From the NCBI RefSeq assembly GCF_041261445.1, contig NZ_JBGCCU010000012.1:124001-188000 (forward strand): a stretch of 64,000 nt of DNA. Reading direction: 5' to 3'. This document shows positions 36,832 to 48,800 of this stretch, in pieces (the first letter of the stretch is position 1; each line of letters starts with the position of its first letter). A program made the position numbers and the translations under genes. This DNA is from Catenulispora sp. EB89 (GTDB lineage Bacteria > Actinomycetota > Actinomycetes > Streptomycetales > Catenulisporaceae). The notes under the pieces are model-generated. The model did not search any database, was not told where the DNA came from, and saw nothing but the letters and a program-made list of their open reading frames with translations.

Positions 36832-39800
36832 ATGGTAGAACCACTGACGATGAACCCGGCCGACGACGCGATCGCCGTCGTCGGCCTCGGCTGCCGGTTC
36901 CCCGGCGGCGTCCGCTCCCTGGACGACTTCGGCGCGGCGCTCACCGCCGGGACCGGCGTCTTCCGCGGCGTCCCCGCGACCCGCTGGGACAGCGGGCCGG
37001 ACGGCAGTCTCGGCGGCTTCCTCGACGAGATCGACCGCTTCGACGCCTCCTACTTCGGCATCGCGCCGCGCGAGGCGGGCGCGATGGACCCGCAGCAGCG
37101 GCTGATGCTGGAGGTCGCCTGGGAGGCGATGAGCGACTCCGGACGCCCCGCCGACGCCTGGCGCGGCACCCGCACCGCGGCGTTCTTCGGCGTCTTCTCC
37201 CACGACTACCTGACCCTGCACACCAAGACGCTCGGTCTCGGCGGTGTCGGGCCGCACTACGGCAGCGGCAACGAGTTCAGCTTCGTCGCCGGCCGCCTGG
37301 CCTACACCTTCGACCTGCGCGGCCCGATGGCCTCGCTGACCACGGCGTGCTCGTCCTCGCTGCTGGCCGTGCACCTGGCGAGCCAGAGCCTGCGCAGCGG
37401 CGAGAGCGACGTCGCGCTGGCCGGCGGCGTCAGCCTGATGCTGACCCCCGAGCTGACCGCCTTCATGAACCAGATCGGCGCGATCTCGCCGACCGGCCGC
37501 TGCCGCCCCTTCGCCGCCGACGCCGACGGCATCCTGCGCGGCGACGGCTGCGGCGTGCTGGTGCTCAAGCGGCTCTCGGACGCGCTGGCCGACCAGGACC
37601 GGGTCTACGCCGTGCTGCGCGCCTCGGCGGCCAACCACGACGGCCGCAGCCTCGGCATCACCGCGCCCAACGGCGCCGCGCAGGCCGAGCTGCTGCGCAC
37701 CACCCTCGGTGCCGCCGGGCTCGGCGCGTCGGACCTGGACTACGTCGAGGCGCACGGCACCGGGACCCCGCTCGGCGACCAGGTCGAGCTGATGGCGCTG
37801 GACGAGGTCTACGGCCGGCCGCGCGACGCGGACCGGCCGGCGCTGTATGTCGGCTCCAACAAGGCAGTGTTCGGACACACCGACGCCGCGGCGGGCATCG
37901 CCGGGCTTCTCAAGGGCCTGTACGTCATCAACGCGCGCCAGGTGCCCGCGCAGCCCGATCCCGGCCGGCTCACCTCGGCGGTGGCCTGGAACCGGGGCCG
38001 GATGGCGGTGCCGATCGCGCCGGTGAGCCTCGACGGTCTGGACCGGCCGGTCCGCATAGCGGTGAGTTCTTCGGGGCTCAGTGGGACGAACGTGCACATT
38101 ATCGCCGAAGGGTTCGCGGCCGCGGAGGTCGAGCCTGGCGGTGCCCGGTCGGCCGGCCCCTACGTACTGCTGGCGTCGGCGTTCCACGAGGCGGGGCTGA
38201 CCGAGCAGGTCGCCGGGATGGGGACCAGGGCGGCGGCGGACGAGGACGGGCTCGACGATCTCCTCGCCTCGGCCGCCACCCGGCGCACCCACGAGCGGCA
38301 CCGATTCGCTGCCGTGGTCACCGAACCGCAGGAACTCAGCGCGGTGCTCGGCGAGATCGAGGAGGCGCCGGACGGCGTCTACGTCGGCGAGGTCGATCCC
38401 GACGACGCGCCGGAGACGGTGTTCGTCTACTCCGGCCAGGGCTCGCAGTGGGCCGGCATGGCCGCGGACCTGTATGAGACCTCGCCGGTGGTGCGAGACG
38501 TCCTCGACGAGTGCGACGCCCTGATCCGCCGGGACGTGTCGTGGTCGCTGCTGGACGTGCTGCGCACCTCGGACGGCAGGCTCGAACTCACCGACATCGT
38601 CCAGCCCGCGCTGCTCGCGGTGCAGACCGCGGTGACCGGCTGGCTGGCCGAGTCCGGGGTCCGGCCGGTCGCCGTGGTCGGACACAGCGTCGGGGAGATC
38701 GCCGCCGCGCACGCCGCCGGCGCGCTGTCCCGCGCCGACGCCGTCCGGCTCGCGGTTCGACGTGGTCTGATTCTTCAGGAGACGGCGGGCCGTGGCGCCA
38801 TGCTCGCGGTCCGCGCCGACCGCGCCATGGCCGAGGCACTGATCGCCGAGGCCGGTCTGCCGGTGGTGGTCGCCGCCGTGAACGGGCCCGGTGCGGTGGT
38901 GCTCAGCGGCCCCGTGAAGGACGTCGAAGCGGCTGCGGCGGTGTTCGAACACCGGGGTCTGCGCTGCAAGGCGCTGGCCGGCGGCTACGGGTTCCACAGC
39001 CCGGTGGTCGCCGAATGCGGTCCGCGGCTGCGCCAGGCTCTGGCCGAGCTGACCGCGCTCACGCCTACGGTGCCGATGGTCTCCAGCGTGCTGCCCGACG
39101 AGTCGGACGTCCGCTTCGACGCCGCGTACTGGGAGCGGAACCTCACCGACCCCGTGCTGCTGTGGCCGGCCGTGGACCGGCTGCTCGCCGGGGGAGACCG
39201 GGCGTTCCTCGAGATCGGCCCGCACCCGACCCTGATCCGTCAGCTCGCTGACGCCGGCCGGCTGCGCGAGCGGCGCGGGCCGGCGGTGGCGACGCTGCGC
39301 CGCGGCGAGCCCGGAGAGCTCTCGCTGCGCAAGACCCTCGCGCAGCTGCACGTCGCCGGCGTCGGGGTGGACTGGACGGCGATCACCGGCCGGCCGGGCC
39401 GGTACCGGACCCTGCCGGTGCCCTCCTGGGGCGGCGACTCGTACTGGCTGCCGGGGGTCGACCTCGGCGACCAGGGACGCGACCCGGCGACCGGCCAGAC
39501 CGGAGCGATCGGGACGGCCGCAGCGGCCTCCGCGCCGGTCCGGCTGAGCCTGGTCGACAGCGACGGCCACGTCGTCGGCGAGGTGCTGGCGCACCCCGCG
39601 GCCGGCGTGGCGCCCGACGACGGCGGTGCGCGGGCAACCCCCACGCTTACGCCCGCGCCCGCCGTCGTCCCGGCTTCGGCCGCCGCCCCGAAGGCCGGCG
39701 CGAAGTCCGACCGCGGTGTGACGCAGCGCGTCGAGGCGCATGTCGTGGCGGTCCTCGGGCTGCCGGCCGGGCAGCACCTGCCCCGCCGCCGAGGCCTGTT

Positions 39801-42800
39801 CGACCAGGGCCTCGACTCGCTGACCGCGGTCGAGCTGCGGGACCGGCTGGCCGCCGAGTTCGGCATGGAACTGCCCTCGACGATCGTCTTCGAGAAGCCG
39901 ACCATCGAGGCGCTGAGCGCGTACTTCGCTGAGGCGGGCGCGCGCGATCAGACTGGTGTCTCGTCGGTGGCGTCCGGCGAGGCACCCGAGGAGTCCGACG
40001 ACGCTGTCGCGATCATCGGCATGGCGTGCCGGCTGCCCGGGGCGGACTCGCCCGAGCAGTTCTGGTCGCTGCTGGCCGAGGGCCGCAACGCGGTCCGCGA
40101 CCTGCCCACGAGCCGCCGGGCCGACCCGATCTGGGCCGAGGCCGGCGCCGGCGTCCCGACCCGCGGCGGCTACCTCGACGAGATCGAGGGCTTCGACGCC
40201 GACTTCTTCCGGGTCTCGCCGCGCGAGGCCAAGGCGCTCGACCCGCAGCACCGCCTGCTGCTCGAAGTCGCCTGGGAAGCGCTGCAGGACGGCGGCCAGA
40301 GCGCGGCGCGTCTGGAAGGCCAGGCCGCGGGCGTCTACTTCGGCCTCAACACCGCCGACTACCAACAGCTCCTGACCCGGGATATGGCCGAGGTCAACCA
40401 CTTCTTCGGGACCGGCACGACCTTCGCCGCGGCCGTCGGGCACCTGTCGTACTTCCTGGGACTGACCGGCCCCTCCATCGCCGTCGACACCGCGTGCTCC
40501 TCCTCGCTGACCGCCGTCCACCTGGCCTGCCAGGGACTGCGGCAGGGGGACTGCGGCATCGCGATCGTCGGCGGGGCCAACGTCATCGTCGCGCCGACGG
40601 TGTCGGTCTCGATGTCCGCGGCCGGTGCGCTGGCCCCCGACGGTCGGTGCAAGACCTTTGACGCCGCGGCCGACGGCTACGGCCGCGGCGAGGGCGCGGC
40701 GGCGCTGATCCTGAAGCCGCTGAGCGCGGCGAAGCGGGACGGCGACCGCGTCTACGCGGTGATCCGCGGGACCGCCGTCAACCAGGACGGCGCCAGCGGC
40801 GGCATGACCGTCCCCAACGCCTCCGCGCAGGTCGACGTCATCAAGCAGGCGGTCGCGACCGCGGGCTGGGCCCCGCGCGACGTCGACTACGTCGAGGCGC
40901 ACGGCACCGGCACGCCGCTCGGCGACCCGATCGAGGTCCGCGCCCTCGCCGAGGCCCTGGGTCCGGGCCGCGCCGCGGACGAGGCCGTGCTGATCGGCGC
41001 CGCCAAGGCCAACATCGGCCACCTGGAGGCCGCGGCCGGCGTCACCGGCCTGCTCAAGGTGGTCCTCGCCCTGCACCACGGCGAGCTGCCGCCGCACCTG
41101 ATGAGCAGCCCGTCGAAGGAGATCGACTGGGACCGTCTCCCGGTCTCGGTGGTGACCGAGCTGCGGCCCTGGCCCCGGCGCGACCACCCGCGCCGGGCCG
41201 GGGTGAGCTCGTTCGGGTTCAGCGGCAGCAACGCGCACGTGGTGGTCGAGCAGGCGCCGGAGGTCGAGCCGGAGCACGAGACGAGCGGCGCGCCGCGTCG
41301 GGCCCCATATGTTCTGATGGTGACGGCGGGCTCTGAGCCCGCGCTGCGGCAGGCGGCCGGACGGTTGGCCGCGCGGCTGCGTGCGACGCCGGACGAGCTG
41401 GACGACATCGTCTACACCAGCGCCTACCGCCGCACGTGGCTGGGGCATCGCCTCGCGGTCACCGGCACCGATGCCGCCGGCATCGTGGCCACGCTGGAGG
41501 CCGCGGCGCGTGGGCAGGCCACGCCGGCTGGCTGGATGGCGACGGTCGCCGAGGGCGTCGAGAACACCGTCGGGTTCCGATTCGGCAACGAGCCGCCGTC
41601 CGCTGAGGCGCGAGCGCGCCTCGCGGAGCTGCCGGAGTATGCCAGTGCACTGAATGCTGTTGTGGCTCGCGCTACTGAGCTGACCGCCGAGCCGCCGACC
41701 GGTGCGGTGGATCTGCTCTGCCACCAGGTCGCGGCCACCAAGGTGTGGGCCGCGGTCGGGCTCGTCCCGGACACCGCGGTCGGCGAGGGCTCCGGTCGGA
41801 TCGCCGCCGCCTGGGCCGCCGGAGTGCTGGAGCTGGATGAGGCTCTGCGGCTGGCTGCCGAAGGCGGTGCTGTCGACAGCTGGGACAGCGAGGCTGATGT
41901 CTTCGTGGACGTCCTGCCTCAGGATGCTGATGAGGTTGCCGCCGTCGCAGCGGAGCTCTTCGCCTCCGGTGCCGTCCCCGCCCCGGCCCCCGGCTCGCGC
42001 CGGCCCGTCAGCCTGCCCGCCTACCCGTGGCAGCGCCGCCGGTTCTGGTACCGCGAGTTCGCCGACACCTCCGGCCTGCCGGACGTCCCCTGGGTCCTGT
42101 CCGCCGCCAGCGCCACCGGCCTGCGCGCACGAGCTGCGGCCCTGCGGGACCACGCGGCCCGCGAGACGGACCTCAACCCGCAGAAGGTGGGATCCGCCCT
42201 CGCCGTGCTGCCGGGCTGGGCTGAACACCGGGCCGTCGTACTGGCCAAGGAGTCGGCGGGCTTCGGCGACGGGCTGACTGCGCTCACGGACGGCAAGAGC
42301 ACCGCGAACCTGATTCAGGGCACTGTCACCGACGCCGCGGAGATCGTTCTGGTCTTCCCGGGCCAAGGTGCCCAGTGGCCCGGGATGGCCACCGAACTCA
42401 TGGCCGCCGAGCCCGCCTTCGCCGAGCAGATGCGCGCGTGCGACCAGGCCCTGGCGGAGTTCACCGACTGGTCGCTCGCCGACGTGATCGCCGGCGCGCC
42501 GGGAGCGGCGTCGCTGGACCGGGTCGACGTCGTACAGCCCACGCTGTTCGCGATGATGGTCTCGCTGGCAGAGCTCTGGCGCTCGCGCGGGGTCGTCCCC
42601 TCGGCCGTGGTCGGCCACTCGCAGGGCGAGATCGCCGCCGCCTACATCGCCGGCGCGCTGTCGCTGCGGGACGCGGCGCGTGTCGTGGCCCTGCGCAGCG
42701 CCGAGCTGACCCGGCTGTCTGGGCAGGGCGGCATGGCCTCCATCGCCCTGGACGCCGAAGCGGTCACCCGCCTGCTGGAACCCTTCACCGGCCGGGTGTC

Positions 42801-45800
42801 GGTCGCCGCGATCAACGGTCCGAGCAGTGTCGTGGTGGCCGGCGATGTCGCGGCCCTGGACGAGCTGGCAGCGATCTGCGACGCGGACGGAGTCCGCTTC
42901 CGGCGCGTCGAGGTGGACTACGCCTCGCACTCGCCGCATGTCGAACAGATCCGGGAACGGCTCGCACACGTCCTGGCCGGGATCACGCCGCGCCGCTCGA
43001 CGACGCCGTTCTACTCCTCGGCGACCGGCGGCCTGCTGGACACCGCCGAACTCGGTCCGGAGTACTGGTACCGCAGCCTCCGCGAGCGCGTGCGCTTCCA
43101 GGACGCGGTGAGCGCGCTGCTGGCCGACGGCCACGACCTGTTCATCGAGGCGAGCCCGCACCCGGTGCTCACCCCGGCCGTCGAGGAGACGATCGAGCAA
43201 CTCGGCAGCGACGCCAGAGCGCTGGGCACGCTGCGCCGCAACGACGGCGGCCCCGGACGGCTCCTGACCTCCCTGGCCGAGGCCTACACCCGGGGCGCCG
43301 ACGTGGACTGGCAGCCGGCGTTCGCGCCGGACACCGCCGAGGCCACCGCGATCCCGGACATCGCAGGCCACGAACTCGACGCCTGGCGGTACCGCATCGC
43401 CTGGCGGCCCGCCGACGGATTCACAGACGGGTTCGCAGACGGTCACGCCGCCGCCGAGCCGGCCGGAACCTGGCTGATCGTGGCCCCCGACAACGGCCCC
43501 GGGGCCGAGGCCGCGCAGCATGTGTGCGCCGCTCTGGCCGCCCGGACCGCGACCGCGAAGCTGATCACGCTCGACCCGACGCGCGAGGACCGCGACGGCA
43601 TCGCCGCCTTGCTGCGGAACGAGGCGGCCACCGAGGCCGCCGGAGTGCTCTCGCTGCTGGCGATGGACGAGCGTCCGCATCACGAGTTCCCGGACGCCCC
43701 GGCCGGCACGTCCGGCACCCTGGCCCTGATCCAGGCCCTCGGCTACCTCGAAGCCGACATCCCGCTGTGGCTGGCTACCACCGGCGCCGTGGCCGTGCAC
43801 GACGGCGACCTGGCCTCGCCGACGCAGGCCCAGGTCTGGGGCCTGGGCCGAGTGGTCGGCCTGGAAACCCCGCAGCGCTGGGGCGGCCTGATCGACCTGC
43901 CGGCCGAGCTCGGCCCCGACGCGCTCGACCGGCTGTGCACGGTGCTCGGCGGCGCGCTCGGCGACGAGGACCAGGCGGCGATCCGGGACGGCGACGTGCA
44001 CGTGCGCCGACTGGTCCGCGACCCGGTGGCCGACGTCCCGGCCGCGCGCACCTGGCAGCCCGGCGGCAGCGTCCTGATCACCGGTGGCACCGGACGCCTG
44101 GGCCGCCGGCTGGCCCGCTGGCTGGCCGCGAGCGGTGCGGAACACGTCATCCTCACCGGCCGCCGCGGTGCCGACGCGCCGGGCGCGGCCGAGCTGGAGG
44201 CCGAATTCATCGAGTCCGGGGCGTCGGTGACGTTCGTAGCCTGCGACGTGGCCGACCGCGCCGCGATGGCAGACGTCCTGTGGGCGGCGCGCGCCGCCGG
44301 CCGGCCGGTGCGCACCGTCGTCCACACGGCCGTGGTCTCCGAGCGCGGCCCGCTGACGACGGCCACGACCGCCGAGCTCGCCAACGCGCTGCACGCCAAG
44401 GTGCACGGCGCTCAGGTCCTCGACGACCTGCTCGGCCCGGACGCCGAAGACACCGTGGACGCCTTCGTCCTGTACTCGTCCGTCGCAGGCGTCTGGGGTG
44501 CTTCCGACCACGGCGTCTTCGCCGCCGCCGACGCGCACCTGGAGGCGCTGGCCCTCCAGCGCCGTGGCCGCGGCCTGGCCGCGACCTCCGTCGCCTGGGG
44601 CGTCTGGAACCCGTTCGGGGAAGCCGACGACGACCCGGAGCTGCTGGCGATGCTCGCCGGCCAGGCGCAGCGCCAGGGCCTGCCGCTGCTCGCCCCCGAG
44701 CAGGCGCTGCGCGCTCTGCGGCAGGTGCTGGACCGCGACGAGACCTCCGTCGTGATCTCCGACGTGGAGTGGGACCGGTTCGCCTCGCTGTTCACCTCGA
44801 CCCGGCCGCGGCCGCTGCTCGACGAGATCCCGGAAGCCCGGGGCGGAGCCGGGGCGGGCGACGGCGTCGACGGCGCGACCGCCCTGGGCCGGCTGCTGTC
44901 CGGAGTGACCGAATCAGAACGCGAATGGGCGGTCCTGGACGTCGTCCGGACCGAAGCCGCAGCCGTCCTGGGCTACGACCGCGCCTCCGACGTGGACCCC
45001 GACCGGCCGTTCACCGACATGGGCTCGGACTCCGTGACCGCGGTCGAGTTCCGCACCCGGCTGAACGCGGCCACCGGCATGCACCTGCCGGCGTCCATCG
45101 CCTTCGACTACCCCACCGCCACCGCCGTCGCCGAGCACCTGCTGGAGCTGGTCCTCGGCGAGCTGGCCGGGCCGGCTGCCGATGCCGGCGACGGCGGCGT
45201 CGGATTCGTCGCCGATGACGGCGAGCCGATCGCGATCGTCGGCATGGCCTGCCGCTACCCCGGCGGCGTGGAGTCGCCGGACGAGCTGTGGCGGCTGCTC
45301 GTCGAGGGCCGCGACGCCATCGGCGGCCTGCCGGAGAACCGGGACTGGGACCTGGCCGAGCTGTTCGACGCCGATCCCGACCGCTCGGGGACCGCCTACG
45401 TCCGCGAGGGCGGATTCCTGGGGGACATAGCCGATTTCGACGCACAGTTCTTCGCCATCTCCCCGCGTGAGGCGCTGGCCATGGACCCCCGGCAGCGGCT
45501 GCTGCTGGAGACCTGCTGGGAGCTGTTCGAGCACGCCGGAATCTCCGCGCCGAGCCTGAAGGGCAGCCGCACCGGCGTCTACATCGGCGGCAACCCCACG
45601 GACTACGCCTCGGCCGCGATCCAGGTCCCGGACTGGGCCGAGGGCTACGCCGCGACCGGCACCACCGGCAGCGTGATGTCCGGACGGCTGTCCTACGTGT
45701 TCGGGCTGGAAGGCCCGGCCCTGACCCTCGACGCCGCCTGTTCCTCCTCCCTGGTCGCGCTGCACCTGGCCGCCCAGGCGCTGCGCTCCGGCGAGTGCAC

Positions 45801-48800
45801 GATGGCCGTGGCCGGCGGCGCGGCGGTGATGGCCAGCCCCAAGGAGCTGACCGAGTTCAGCCGCCTCGGCGCGCTGGCGCCGGACGGACGCTGCAAGGCG
45901 TTCGCCGACGCCGCCGACGGTATGGCGCTCGCCGAGGGCGTCGGGCTGTTCCTCGTCGAGCGGCTGTCCGACGCGCGCCGTAATGGCCACCAGGTGCACG
46001 CGGTGATCCGCGGCTCCGCGGTCAACCAGGACGGCGCCTCGAACGGACTGACCGCGCCGAACGGCCCGTCGCAGCGCCGCGTCATCCAGGCCGCGCTGGC
46101 GCGCGCCGGCGTCACCGCGTCCGAGGTGGACGTGGTGGAGGCGCACGGCACCGGCACCTCGCTCGGCGACCCGATCGAGGCGCAGGCGCTGCTGGAGACC
46201 TACGGCCAGGGCCGGGAGGCGAACCGGCCGGTGCTGCTGGGGTCGATCAAGTCGAACATCGGCCACACCCAGGCCGCCGCGGGCGCGGCGGGCGTGATGA
46301 AGCTCGTGCTCTCGATGCGGCACGGCCTGGTGCCCGCGACCCTGCACGTGGACGCGCCGAGCGCCCACGTCGACTGGTCCTCGGGCGCGGTGCGGCTGGC
46401 GGTCGAGCAGCAGCAGTGGCCTGAGACCGGCCGTCCGCGCCGGGCCGCCGTGTCCGCGTTCGGGATGAGCGGCACCAACACCCACGTCATCCTCGAACAG
46501 GCGCCGGCGCTGGAGGAGGAGCCGGTGCGAGCCCCCGAAGCTCCGACCGCGCCGATTCCTTGGCCGATCTCGGCGGCCACCTCCGAATCGCTCCGCCGGC
46601 AGGCCGTGAAGCTGCGGCGGCTGATCGCCGACGAGACTGCGGACTCGGCACCGTCGCCGCGCGACATCGGCTGGAGCCTGGCCTCCAGCCGGGCCGCGCT
46701 CCAGCACCGCGCGGTCGTCCTCGGGGCCGACCGGGACGACTACGAAGGCCTGCTGACCGCGCTGGCCGACGGCGAGCCGGACGCGGCACTGGTCAGCGGC
46801 ACCGCGCGGAACAAGCCGCGCATCGCCTTCGTCTTCCCCGGGCAGGGCAGTCAGTGGTCTGGCATGGCCGCCGAACTGCTCGACGCCAGCCCGGAGTTCG
46901 CCGAGTCGATCCGCGAATGCGAGCAGGCCCTCGCGCCGTACACCGACTGGTCGCTGACCGACGTGCTCCGCCGGGTCGACGGTGCGCCCGGCTTCGAGCG
47001 GGTCGACGTGGTGCAGCCGGCGCTGTTCGCGGTGATGGTCTCGCTGGCCCGGCTGTGGCAGCACTACGGGGTGAGCCCGGCGGCGGTCGTCGGCCACTCG
47101 CAGGGCGAGATCGCGGCCGCTCACGTGGCCGGCGCGCTGTCCCTGGAGGACGCCGCCAGGATCGTGGCCCTGCGGGCGCAGGCGATCACCCGACTGACCG
47201 GTTCGGCCGGCATGGCGTCGCTGCACGCTGACGAACAGCAGACGACCGCGCTCCTGACCCCGTGGCGCGAGCGCGTCACGATCGCGACCGTCAACAGCCC
47301 GACGCAGGTCGTCGTCGCCGGCGACACCGCCGCGCTGGACGAGCTGACCGACGAGTGCGAGCGGCGCGGCGTCCGGATCCGGCGCATCGAGGTCAGCTAC
47401 GCCTCGCACTCGCCGCAGGTCGAGCCGATGCACGAGGACCTGCTCAAGCAGCTGGCCGGCATCACGCCGCAGCGCTCGCGGATCCCCTTCTACTCCGCGG
47501 TGACCGGGGAGCCGATCGACACCACGGCGCTCGACGCCGAGTACTGGTTCCGCAACCTGCGCGAGCCCGTGCTGTTCACGCACGCCACCCGCAAGCTGCT
47601 CGACAACGGCTTCACCACGTTCATCGAGGCGAGCCCGCACTCCGTGCTGACCTCCGCGGTGACCGAGACCGCCATGGCGGTCGAGGGCCTGGCCGAGCCG
47701 CTGACGGTGGGCTCGCTGCGCCGCGACGACGGCGGCCTGGCCCGGTTCGTCGCCTCGCTCGCTCAGGCCTGGGTGAACGGCGTGGATCTGGACTGGGCCA
47801 AGTTGATCCCCAATGGTGAGCGGGTCCCGCTGCCCACGTACGCCTTCGACCGGCAGCGATTCTGGCGGGGCCAGGCGCCCACCGCCGCCGATCCGGCGGC
47901 GCTCGGCGTGCAGGCCTCGACCCATCCGCTGCTCGGTGCGGCGGTGGAGCTCGCCGACAGCGACAGCCTGGTGCTCACCGGACGGCTGTCCGCGGGCACC
48001 CGGCCCTGGCTGGCCGACCACGGCGTCACCGGGGCGCGGCTGCTGCCCGCGACCGGTTTCGCCGAGCTGGCCCTGCGGGCCGGCAGCCAGGCGCAGCACC
48101 CTCGCGTCGAGGAGCTGACATTGGAGGCGCCGCTTTTCCTGAGCGACGCCGAGGCGGTGAGCATCCAGCTGATCGTCGGGCCGCCGAGCGATCCGGGACG
48201 CCGTCCGCTGGCCGTCTACACCCGGCCCGAAGCCGGGGACGGCGAGCTCAGCGCGCCCGGCAGCTGGACCCGGCACGCCTCGGCGGTCCTGACCGCCGAC
48301 AGCCTGCCCGCCCCGGCCCGCACGACCGAATGGCCCCCGGCCGGCGCCGAGCCGGTGTTGCAGGACCCTGACGCCTTCTACACCAAGGCCGAGACCGAGG
48401 GCGGCTACGTCTACGGGCCCTCGTTCCGCGGACTGCGCCAGGCCTGGCAGCACGGCGACGACGTCTACGCCGAGGTGTCGCTGCCCGCCGGGGTGCGCGA
48501 CGAGGCGGACCGGTACGGCGTGCACCCGGCGCTGCTCGACGCGGCGTTCCAGGCGATGATGCTCGCCCCGGCCATGGGACAGGCCGAGGGCGCTAGCAAG
48601 ATGATCCGGCTGCCGTTCAGCCTGACCGGGGTGTCGCTGTTCGCCCCCGGCGCGCGGGATCTGCGGGCGCGGATCTCGCCGGTTGGCCCGGACACCGTGA
48701 CCATCACCGCGACGGACGAGAACGGCGACCCGGTCCTGGTGATCGAGCGGCTGGTGAGCCGGCAGGTGCCGGCTGAGAAGCTGGCGCCGGCCGCCGCCCC

